A stretch of 7,417 bases of DNA from Bacillota bacterium (GTDB taxonomy: Bacteria > Bacillota > Sulfobacillia > Sulfobacillales > Sulfobacillaceae): contig JAMDDZ010000034.1 in NCBI GenBank assembly GCA_023488565.1, forward strand, positions 1-7,417. The letters are read 5' to 3'. Made by a program: the position numbers and the translations under genes. The notes below the pieces were generated by a model, which ran no database searches, was not told the origin of the DNA, and saw only the letters and a list, made by a program, of their open reading frames with translations. Shown piece after piece: positions 1 through 4,832 of the stretch (position 1 is its first letter; every line of letters starts with the position of its first letter).

Positions 1-169
1 AACCGTGAAGTCTAGCCAAGAGAAAACGTGAGTCATGCAGAGCGTGGGACACTCTTTCCTGGTACACGTAATCGCGGCCGTGCTGTACAATAGCACTAGA
101 CATGGAGCTTAAAAGATCATGGACGCGCTGCTTGTCGAGCGATGCGCCGGGATATTGTCGAGTGGTCAT
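1..169 (-). CDS. Unrecognised protein, N-terminal 56 residues (cut by left window edge)
   Basis: Reading the minus strand from ATG at 169 down to base 1 gives 56 codons with no stop, so the gene continues beyond the window. The start is well supported: AAGGAGG (plus-strand 176-182) lies 6 nt before the ATG, and a TGATACAAT extended -10 lies just upstream. The peptide begins MTTRQYPGASLDKQRVHDLL and continues as a mostly hydrophilic, probably helical segment with several His and Arg residues (for example QHGRDYVYQER and LLARLHG). It has no signal peptide, membrane segment, Walker motif or cysteine pair. I do not recognise the family, and no function should be inferred. It is divergent from the zinc-ribbon gene at 242. 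That it is a gene is fairly sure; what it encodes is unknown. Confidence 0.7.
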   Translation of the reverse strand, partial: MTTRQYPGASLDKQRVHDLLSSMSSAIVQHGRDYVYQERVSHALHDSRFLLARLHG

Positions 170-175
170 GTCTAT

Positions 176-182
176 CCTCCTT
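176..182 (-). promoter_or_regulatory. Shine-Dalgarno site of the left-edge minus-strand gene
   Basis: The minus strand reads AAGGAGG followed by a 6-nt spacer and ATG at 169, a near-perfect Firmicutes ribosome binding site at ideal spacing. It decides two things. It shows that the truncated reading frame at 1-169 is a gene. It also argues against extending the neighbouring plus-strand gene upstream to 119, because that extension would run through this site and the divergent coding sequence. Confidence 0.75.
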
Positions 183-192
183 ACACCAGGAG

Positions 193-201
193 ATTGTATC
201 A
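193..201 (-). promoter_or_regulatory. Candidate extended -10 promoter for the left-edge gene
   Basis: The minus strand reads TGATACAAT: a TG dinucleotide one base before TACAAT, which matches the sigma-A -10 hexamer at five of six positions. It lies about 10 bases before the Shine-Dalgarno site, giving a very short leader. The -35 region 17 bp upstream (TTCGTG) is weak, as is common for extended -10 promoters. No convincing plus-strand promoter for the gene at 242 was found in the same 72-bp gap. Confidence 0.45.
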
Positions 202-241
202 AATGCTGACAATGGCACGAAACAAAGGGAGGTTCGGGACA

Positions 242-397
242 ATGGAAGTAAAGTGCCAAGTGTGTGGCAAGTCCGTGATCTTGGAAACCTGGAGTGCGGA
301 GTACGAGCAAATGAAGCAGTCCCCGCAACATCCTTTTATTTGTCGCACCTGTCAGGACCGGATTCGGTCGGAAGCGAAAAACGAGCAACGATTATAA
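242..397 (+). CDS. Small zinc-ribbon protein, YlaI/DUF2197-like
   Basis: This 51-residue protein has two CxxC pairs, C5-x2-C8 (CQVC) and C34-x2-C37 (CRTC), about 25 residues apart. The second pair is followed by a basic and acidic tail (QDRIRSEAKNEQ). This matches the small YlaI/DUF2197 family of Firmicutes, in which four cysteines probably bind one zinc ion; the cellular role is unknown. The ATG at 242 is chosen because AAAGGGAGG (224-232) lies 9 nt upstream and family members start directly at MxVKC. The frame is open back to an ATG at 119, but that stretch overlaps the divergent gene and lacks a ribosome binding site. Family assignment comes from the cysteine spacing and size as recalled, not from a search. 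Confidence 0.72.
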   Translation: MEVKCQVCGKSVILETWSAEYEQMKQSPQHPFICRTCQDRIRSEAKNEQRL

Positions 398-421
398 AGA
401 CCAGATCACGGCTTTATTGAG

Positions 422-450
422 GGCTGCGAGAGCGGGCCGCTCACAGCAGT
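422..450 (+). other. Hairpin in the gap before aroH
   Basis: GAGCG (430-434) pairs with CGCTC (438-442) around a 3-nt loop. An outer CTGC/GCAG pair (424-427 with 446-449) is separated from it by a small internal loop. No T-run follows, so it is not a typical intrinsic terminator; what follows is an AACAAATTGTT inverted repeat (452-462) and then the aroH ribosome binding site. It could be a weak processing or attenuation element, or chance in GC-rich sequence. The rest of the gap (398-480) shows no clear promoter. Confidence 0.3.
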
Positions 451-480
451 CAACAAATTGTTTAAGGGAGCTAAGGATTC

Positions 481-861
481 GTGATACGAGGAATTCGCGG
501 GGCAACCACGGTGGAGCGTGACGATGCCAAGGAAATTCTAGACCATACCAGAACCCTAATTGTTGCTATGGCGGAACAAAATCATGTGGACCCTGAGGCG
601 ATGTCCAGTATTTGTTTTACATTGACTCCGGATTTGCATGCAACGTTTCCGGCTGAAGCAGCTCGGTTAGTGGGCTGGAGGTATGTACCGGTGATTTGTA
701 TGCGGGAACTGGATGTGCCCCATGGATTGCCGAAGACGATTAGGGTATTGATGCATGCGGAACTGGATGTGCCTCAAGCCGCGGTGCAGCATGTGTATTT
801 AGAGCGGGCCGTAGTGCTCCGCGAAGACTTGGCAAGCCAGGAGGTTTCACGCGATTCATGA
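481..861 (+). CDS. aroH: Chorismate mutase, AroH class
   Basis: AroH converts chorismate to prephenate, the branch point to phenylalanine and tyrosine, in the cytoplasm. The 126-residue length matches the monofunctional trimeric AroH of Bacillus subtilis (127 aa). The GTG start is preceded by AAGGGAG (464-470), 10 nt away, and yields the family N-terminus MIRGIRGATTVE. Residues corresponding to the Bacillus active site are present: R6, F56 and R62 in the TPDLHATFPAEAAR stretch, C73 and E76 in CMRELDV, R88 in KTIRVL, and Y106 in HVYLERAVVLRPD-like HVYLERAVVLREDL. The stop overlaps the cmk start by 4 bp (ATGA at 858-861), placing it first in an aroH-cmk-plsC unit. No other aromatic pathway gene lies nearby in the window. 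Assignment is secure. Confidence 0.96.
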   Translation: MIRGIRGATTVERDDAKEILDHTRTLIVAMAEQNHVDPEAMSSICFTLTPDLHATFPAEAARLVGWRYVPVICMRELDVPHGLPKTIRVLMHAELDVPQAAVQHVYLERAVVLREDLASQEVSRDS

Positions 862-1550
862 CAGCAGGGTCTATCCGGCAGCCGATTATCGCGGTGGATG
901 GCCCTGCCGGGGCCGGTAAGAGCACAGTCGCCCGAAAATTGGCGGAACGGTTGGGACTACTCTATATGGATACTGGCGCGATGTATCGCGGATTGGCTCA
1001 TAAGGCACTGCGGCATGGAGTAGATCTGCGCGATGAATCAAGTCTTGAGGATTTGCTGACCCATACTGTGATCGACTTGTACCGTGGCCGGGACGGGCAG
1101 ACAGAAGTATTGGTAGATGGGGAAAATGTGACACCATACTTGCGCACCCCGGAAGTGAACGCCAGCGTGTCGGTTGTAGCGGGGTATCCCAGCGTCCGCG
1201 TGGAAATGGTACGGCGGCTCCGAAAGTTGGCGGAACACGGCGGGGTGGTTATGGATGGCCGGGATATCGGCACTTATGTACTGCCAGAAGCGGACGTTAA
1301 GTTTTTCCTAACCGCATCTTTAGAGGCCCGGGCCCGACGGCGGCAGAAGGACTTGGCACGATTAGGCTATCAGGTCGCGGTGGACGTCCTAGCCCAGGAA
1401 ATCGACCACCGAGACCGGCTTGACAGTACCCGGGCGGTTGCGCCACTTGCCCGAGCAACTGATGCAGTAATGATTGATACCACCAACTTGGAGGTGGATC
1501 ACGTGGTGGACGAGATGCTGTCGGTATTCCGCCGCGTGGTAGGTGAATGA
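858..1550 (+). CDS. cmk: Cytidylate kinase (CMP/dCMP kinase)
   Basis: Cmk transfers phosphate from ATP to CMP or dCMP, recycling cytidine nucleotides released by RNA turnover and lipid synthesis. The 230-residue length is typical. A Walker A P-loop, GPAGAGKST, is at residues 15-23, followed by the CMP-site signature DTGAMYRG (38-45). The insert domain covers about 60-115 and holds TPEVNASVSVVA. DGRDIGT is at 133-139 and the closing RDxxDSxRxxAPL motif is at 185-197 (R185, D189, R192). A ribosome binding site, AGGAGG (839-844), lies inside the end of aroH with 13 nt to the ATG, a rather long spacing that suits coupled translation. The gene overlaps plsC by 4 bp. Nothing appears truncated or altered. 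Confidence 0.97.
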   Translation: MTAGSIRQPIIAVDGPAGAGKSTVARKLAERLGLLYMDTGAMYRGLAHKALRHGVDLRDESSLEDLLTHTVIDLYRGRDGQTEVLVDGENVTPYLRTPEVNASVSVVAGYPSVRVEMVRRLRKLAEHGGVVMDGRDIGTYVLPEADVKFFLTASLEARARRRQKDLARLGYQVAVDVLAQEIDHRDRLDSTRAVAPLARATDAVMIDTTNLEVDHVVDEMLSVFRRVVGE

Positions 1551-2131
1551 TTTACTATTGGGTGGTTTATTGGATTGCTCGGGAAATTTTTTCTCTTTAT
1601 TGCCGGATAGAAACCATCGGCTTGGAGAATGTTCCTCTGAACGATGCGTTGATGATTGCGTTGAACCACAAAAGTGTGGCGGATCCTCCTATGGCGGCCA
1701 CTTTGATGCCACGCCGTGTTTACTTTATGGCAAAAGCGGAGTTGTTTCGATTTCGCCCCTTTGGCTGGCTTATTGCCAGCTTAGGGGCTTATCCGGTACA
1801 CCGCGGGCATCCAGATCGCAAAGCCATTCGCCGCTCTTTGGATATTTTGTCCTCTGGGCAGGCACTGATGATCTTTCCTGAAGGACATCGCAGTGAGACC
1901 GGGGAATTGCAGGCAGCCCGGGCCGGAGTGGTCTATTTGGCGCAGAAGACAAACTGCTGGGTGCTTCCGGTAGGGATTAGCGGCGAGTATGGATTTCGCA
2001 AGACCATTCGCTACTCGGTGGGCAAGCCATTTCGAATTCCTCCGGACTTAAACCGTGAAGACGCCCAACTTCTGGTAATGCAAAAAATCGCGGAACAAAT
2101 TCCGGGGGCTACATTTTCGGGGGGACCCTAA
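1547..2131 (+). CDS. plsC: 1-acyl-sn-glycerol-3-phosphate acyltransferase
   Basis: PlsC acylates lysophosphatidic acid at position 2 to give phosphatidic acid, the precursor of all membrane phospholipids; it is a peripheral or monotopic inner-membrane enzyme. The 194-residue protein carries the four acyltransferase blocks in order: NHKSVAD (N40-H41 to D46, the catalytic His/Asp pair), GAYPVHRG (80-87), FPEGHRS (110-116, substrate phosphate binding) and VLPVGI (139-144). The hydrophobic aromatic N-terminus (MIYYWVVYWIAREIF) probably anchors it. The length fits the short Firmicutes form. The ATG overlaps the cmk stop (ATGA, 1547-1550), giving translational coupling. The cmk-plsC pairing is common in Firmicutes; the ispH gene that often follows is absent here. 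It acts downstream of GpsA, also encoded in this window. Confidence 0.93.
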   Translation: MIYYWVVYWIAREIFSLYCRIETIGLENVPLNDALMIALNHKSVADPPMAATLMPRRVYFMAKAELFRFRPFGWLIASLGAYPVHRGHPDRKAIRRSLDILSSGQALMIFPEGHRSETGELQAARAGVVYLAQKTNCWVLPVGISGEYGFRKTIRYSVGKPFRIPPDLNREDAQLLVMQKIAEQIPGATFSGGP

Positions 2132-2179
2132 GTCACGTTCATTCATCTCATAAGGCCTGGTTTAGAAATCGGAAAATTG

Positions 2180-2208
2180 TTGGAAACTGGTTGCTTAGAG
2201 TGTAATAT
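2180..2208 (+). promoter_or_regulatory. Sigma-A-like promoter of rpsA
   Basis: TTGGAA (2180-2185) and TAATAT (2203-2208) are separated by exactly 17 bp. Each matches the sigma-A consensus (TTGACA/TATAAT) at four of six positions. The element lies in the 137-bp gap after plsC, in an A/T-richer stretch than its surroundings. Predicted transcription begins near 2214-2216, giving a leader of about 55 nt. This suggests that rpsA is transcribed independently of the aroH-cmk-plsC unit, although read-through from plsC is possible because no terminator is seen between them. Confidence 0.5.
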
Positions 2209-2218
2209 GTAAAAGAGT

Positions 2219-2239
2219 ATGCGACGCGATTTGTCGCAT
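2219..2239 (+). promoter_or_regulatory. Leader hairpin at the predicted 5' end of rpsA mRNA
   Basis: ATGCGAC (2219-2225) and GTCGCAT (2233-2239) form a perfect 7-bp stem with a 7-nt loop; T2218 and G2240 can add a wobble pair. No T-run follows, so it is not a terminator. The structure starts only a few nucleotides after the predicted transcription start and ends 14 nt before the rpsA Shine-Dalgarno site (AAGGGGG, 2254-2260). It could protect the mRNA 5' end from RNases or be an S1 autoregulatory site. Both roles are inferences. Confidence 0.5.
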
Positions 2240-2268
2240 GGTAAAGGCGTGACAAGGGGGAAGCCAAT

Positions 2269-3486
2269 ATGGATGAACGCAAACAGGCGACGGACTCTAA
2301 CCACGAGCTAGAGGCGGACGAATCCCTTAATATGGAGGAGTCTATGGCATTTGTGGCACTGGAGGATGTTCATCCGGGGCAGGTCGTTGAAGGAACCGTT
2401 GTCCACATTTCATCGGATTCGGTGCTGGTTGACGTGGGCGGCAAATCGGATGGCATAATCCATCTGCAAGATTTAACCCATCGCAAAATTGATCGTCCCG
2501 AAGACGTGGTTCAGTTGGGAGACGTCATCCGCGTATTTGTTATCGGCTACGAAGGCGAGGAAGGCACGCTCAAGCTTTCCAAGAAACGCGCCGACGAGGT
2601 CGAAGCGTGGGCTCGCTTAGAGGCGTTGCAAAGTTCGGGAGAAATTATCGAAGCCCCCGTGGTTGAGGTGGTCAAGGGCGGCTTGGTGGTGGACGTGGGA
2701 ATGCGGGGATTTATTCCAGCGTCTCATGTGGCCCGAGGATATGTGGCTGAACTTGACGGGTTTTTGGGTCAAACGGTTCCGGTTCGCGTCATCGAACTCG
2801 AGCGCAATAAGCGCCGAGTGATCTTGTCTCGGAAGATTGCCATTGAAGAACAATCTAAACAACGGCGAGAACAGGTATGGAATTCGATCTCTGAAGGGCA
2901 AGTGGTTCATGGTACGGTAAAGAGTTTGACCGACTTTGGGGCTTTTGTGGATTTGGGCGGGGTCGATGGCTTATTGCATATCAGCGAGATATCGTGGGGA
3001 CGCATTAATCATCCGTCTGAAGTGCTCGAGGTGGGGCAAGAGGTTGACGTCAAGATTTTGCGTTTGGATCCTGAACGCAACAAGATTTCCTTAGGACTGC
3101 GCCAAGTCTCCCCCAATCCTTGGGAAACGGTTGCCGACCGCTACCAGGAGGGCCAATTGTACCGAGGCCGGGTAGTGCGCATTGCTGCTTTTGGAGCCTT
3201 TGTGGAACTAGAACCGGGTGTCGACGGATTGGTTCATATCTCTCAATTGGCCTCGCATCGGATAGGGGCGCCGGCCGATGTTGTGTCGGTGGGCGATAAC
3301 CTGGTGGTAAAAGTTTTGCGGGTGGATCCTGAGCATAAAAAAATCTCGTTGTCCAAAAAGGAAGCTGACGAGATGGTAGCGGCTGGGATGGAGCCGGCAT
3401 CTGACACTACCCAAGAATCTTCCCCGAATCAACATATGACTGCTTATCATGCCGGTGACTGGGATGACGAAAATCCGGAATCGTAA
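2269..3486 (+). CDS. rpsA: Ribosomal protein S1 homologue with four S1 domains
   Basis: RpsA/YpfD-type proteins bind single-stranded RNA through S1 (OB-fold) domains and help mRNA engage the 30S subunit, though in low-GC Firmicutes S1 is often dispensable and may be loosely ribosome-bound. The 405-residue protein has four S1 repeats at about 36-106, 124-190, 208-278 and 293-364. Repeats 3 and 4 are the most canonical (TDFGAFVDLGGVDGLLHISE, and AAFGAFVELEPGVDGLVHIS). Repeat 2 is diverged (VVKGGLVVDVGMRGFIPASH), as is usual. An acidic N-terminal extension (1-35) and an acidic, disordered-looking tail (372-405, ending GDWDDENPES) flank the domains. ATG 2269 follows AAGGGGG by 8 nt. Four rather than six domains is normal for this phylum, so it is not a truncated E. 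coli-type S1. Confidence 0.93.
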   Translation: MDERKQATDSNHELEADESLNMEESMAFVALEDVHPGQVVEGTVVHISSDSVLVDVGGKSDGIIHLQDLTHRKIDRPEDVVQLGDVIRVFVIGYEGEEGTLKLSKKRADEVEAWARLEALQSSGEIIEAPVVEVVKGGLVVDVGMRGFIPASHVARGYVAELDGFLGQTVPVRVIELERNKRRVILSRKIAIEEQSKQRREQVWNSISEGQVVHGTVKSLTDFGAFVDLGGVDGLLHISEISWGRINHPSEVLEVGQEVDVKILRLDPERNKISLGLRQVSPNPWETVADRYQEGQLYRGRVVRIAAFGAFVELEPGVDGLVHISQLASHRIGAPADVVSVGDNLVVKVLRVDPEHKKISLSKKEADEMVAAGMEPASDTTQESSPNQHMTAYHAGDWDDENPES

Positions 3487-3495
3487 CACTCGTTA

Positions 3496-3523
3496 AAGAG
3501 AGCCGCAAGTTAGCGGCTCTCTT
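3496..3523. terminator. Bidirectional intrinsic terminator between rpsA and bioY
   Basis: An 11-bp perfect stem (3496-3506 with 3513-3523) surrounds the 6-nt loop AAGTTA in the 46-bp gap between the convergent rpsA and bioY stops. On the plus strand it starts 10 bp after the rpsA stop, with only a short T-tract in the stem end (CTCTCTT). On the minus strand, 9 bp after the bioY stop, the stem ends in CTCTCTTTAAC. Both T-tracts are short, but the stem is strong and the location fits shared termination. Confidence 0.8.
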
Positions 3524-3532
3524 GGGGTGGAT

Positions 3533-4090
3533 TTAAGCAGAAAGCTTGTCTGGTTCAGACTGTTTTTCTACCCATCGATGCATTTGCCCGATAATCGGCC
3601 ATGCCAGCACGGCTTTAAGCACATCCCAACCAATAAACGGAACGACCCCTTCTAAAAGTGCATGGCTCAAGGACGCCTTGGTGATGAGCATGAGTCCCGC
3701 TATACCGCCGATATAAATCAGCAACAATGCAATGATCATACCGATGAACAACCGAAGCTTACCACGGCTGTGTTGCACCAACAGAGCCATGAGCCAAGCG
3801 GCAATAGGGTAAGCCCACAAATATCCGCCAAAGGGGCCAATGAACACTGCAATGCCTCGGGCTCCCTCCGCAAAAATCGGAGCGCCTAAGACCCCGAGTC
3901 CGATATAAACAATTTGACTTAAAGCGGCCCATTTTGGCGGCAGGATCCCGCCAGCCAAAAACACGCCGAATACCTGGAAGGTAAATGGTACCATCGAGAG
4001 ACCGGGAACAGTAATAGCGGTAATCGCGCCTAGAGCTGTGATTGCGGCGACGAATGCCGCGCGTACCGCCCAACGCAATGATGAGGGCAT
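3533..4090 (-). CDS. bioY: Biotin transporter S component BioY
   Basis: BioY is the membrane substrate-binding (S) component of energy-coupling factor (ECF) biotin transporters; it captures biotin with very high affinity and normally works with EcfA1/A2 ATPases and EcfT, none of which are in this window. The 185-residue protein is highly hydrophobic, with about six membrane segments. BioY signatures are VPFTFQVFGVFLAGG (34-48), YIGLGVLGAP (62-71), the GPFGGYLWAYP block (85-95) and the C-terminal EGVVPFIGWDVLKA (147-160), with the conserved D156 and K159 expected at the biotin site. ATG 4090 follows GGGAGG (plus-strand 4096-4101) by 5 nt. It is the only complete minus-strand gene here, inserted convergently after rpsA. 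No BirA-type operator was recognised upstream. Confidence 0.93.
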   Translation of the reverse strand: MPSSLRWAVRAAFVAAITALGAITAITVPGLSMVPFTFQVFGVFLAGGILPPKWAALSQIVYIGLGVLGAPIFAEGARGIAVFIGPFGGYLWAYPIAAWLMALLVQHSRGKLRLFIGMIIALLLIYIGGIAGLMLITKASLSHALLEGVVPFIGWDVLKAVLAWPIIGQMHRWVEKQSEPDKLSA

Positions 4091-4202
4091 ACAAACCTCC
4101 CTGAAGTACTCATTAATGGATTTTGTCCAACATCCTATACTTTGTGGTCCGTCCGCTCACACTAATAATATCAGAATCTATGGGATCGAAGCGGGTGACG
4201 AA
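4091..4202. promoter_or_regulatory. Divergent regulatory gap between bioY and the membrane-protein gene
   Basis: This 112-bp gap must hold the bioY promoter and probably that of the plus-strand gene at 4203. On the plus strand, TATACT (4136-4141) has a weak TTAATG 17 bp upstream, and TTGTGG (4142-4147) pairs with TAATAT (4166-4171) at 18 bp; either could be sigma-A-like. For bioY the minus strand offers only poor matches. I see no long inverted repeat like a BirA operator and no recognisable riboswitch. The region's function follows from gene orientation; individual elements are tentative. Confidence 0.35.
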
Positions 4203-4781
4203 ATGGCGGAATTACGGACGGACTGTTTTTGGTTGGCAGCGGTTATTTTAGCGCTTTCTGGATTTGGGCGCCAGTATTGGAAACTGCCCTTAAAGGCGTA
4301 TATTATGACAATGCTTGGTGCCGTCATGGTAGTGGTGTTGGGTATGGTGTGGAATGCAGTGCCCATTGCTGACGGTACGGTAAATGCGGGATTGCTATGG
4401 CTGGGGCTTATGACTTTGGTCTGGAGTATTTGGTGTGGCGAGCTGCGTTGGTGGTATCGGTGGTTGAGTTTGGCCATGGTGTTCACATTAATACGTATGG
4501 TGGCACCGTTGATCTCATATCAAGCGGTTCGTTTTACGCCTTTAGTGCCGGAATCTTTGGGTTTGGGTTTAGCTTCGGGGCTGGTGACGGAAGATCCGGT
4601 TTCCTCGTTAGGGGTGGCTTTGGGAGCGGACATCTTGTCCTCGGGGTGGGTTGCCGCGGTACGCGGTGGCCATTGGAGTTTGGGTTCTCATGACTTAACA
4701 TCGGCATTGTTGGCGGGTTTATGCAGTTGGGCCATAGGGTGGGTGCGGATTCAATGGAGTTCCAGACGAGGCCCGGCTTGA
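4203..4781 (+). CDS. Unrecognised integral membrane protein upstream of der
   Basis: This 192-residue protein has roughly six hydrophobic segments, at about 8-20, 32-50, 61-78, 86-104, 117-150 (possibly two) and 164-182. A basic tail (WSSRRGPA) ends it. The ATG at 4203 is preferred over in-frame ATGs at 4116 and 4038: those add a hydrophilic stretch running into the divergent bioY region, whereas 4203 leads directly into a membrane segment. Its ribosome binding site (GGGTG) is weak. The C-terminal part (P..P then DP, LGADIL, GGHWSLGSHD, ALLAG) vaguely recalls DUF1614 membrane proteins. Its place between rpsA and der matches that of the YphA-type membrane protein of Bacillus. Neither link is firm, so no function is assigned. 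It probably shares a transcript with der, 51 bp downstream. Confidence 0.75.
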   Translation: MAELRTDCFWLAAVILALSGFGRQYWKLPLKAYIMTMLGAVMVVVLGMVWNAVPIADGTVNAGLLWLGLMTLVWSIWCGELRWWYRWLSLAMVFTLIRMVAPLISYQAVRFTPLVPESLGLGLASGLVTEDPVSSLGVALGADILSSGWVAAVRGGHWSLGSHDLTSALLAGLCSWAIGWVRIQWSSRRGPA

Positions 4782-4832
4782 CCGGACTTTCAATGCCTGG
4801 GATAATCCCTTAGGAAGAAGAGGGGGATTGCT

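Noticed and set aside
119..241. N-terminal extension of the zinc-ribbon gene to the in-frame ATG at 119
   Set aside because: It would overlap the divergent gene's coding sequence and Shine-Dalgarno site, has no ribosome binding site of its own, and adds 41 residues absent from this small family. ATG 242 has AAAGGGAGG at good spacing.
705..773. A 15-bp exact direct repeat (705-719 and 759-773) within aroH, encoding ELDVP twice
   Set aside because: Both copies fall at positions where AroH proteins naturally have similar residues (EMDV and QTDVP in Bacillus), and the frame and family match are intact, so it is coincidence or codon convergence rather than a mobile or phase-variable repeat.
3662..3889. 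Plus-strand open frame of 75 codons opposite bioY
   Set aside because: It is antisense to a well-supported bioY, has no good ribosome binding site, and its translation is low-complexity and polar with no family features.
4038..4202. Longer start (4038 or 4116) for the membrane protein before der
   Set aside because: The extension would overlap bioY's start or its control region and adds a hydrophilic stretch unlike an N-terminal membrane segment. The shorter ATG 4203 enters the first hydrophobic segment directly.
4091..4202. Biotin repressor (BirA) operator or riboswitch upstream of bioY
   Set aside because: I looked for a long spaced inverted repeat of TTGTTAAC/GTTAACAA type and for riboswitch-like structure and saw neither by eye. 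A profile search would be decisive.
4796..4814. Small inverted repeat (CCTGGG, then CCCTTAGG) between the membrane-protein gene and der
   Set aside because: The stem is short with a bulge and a 5-nt loop and has no T-run. It is too weak to call a terminator or regulatory element.
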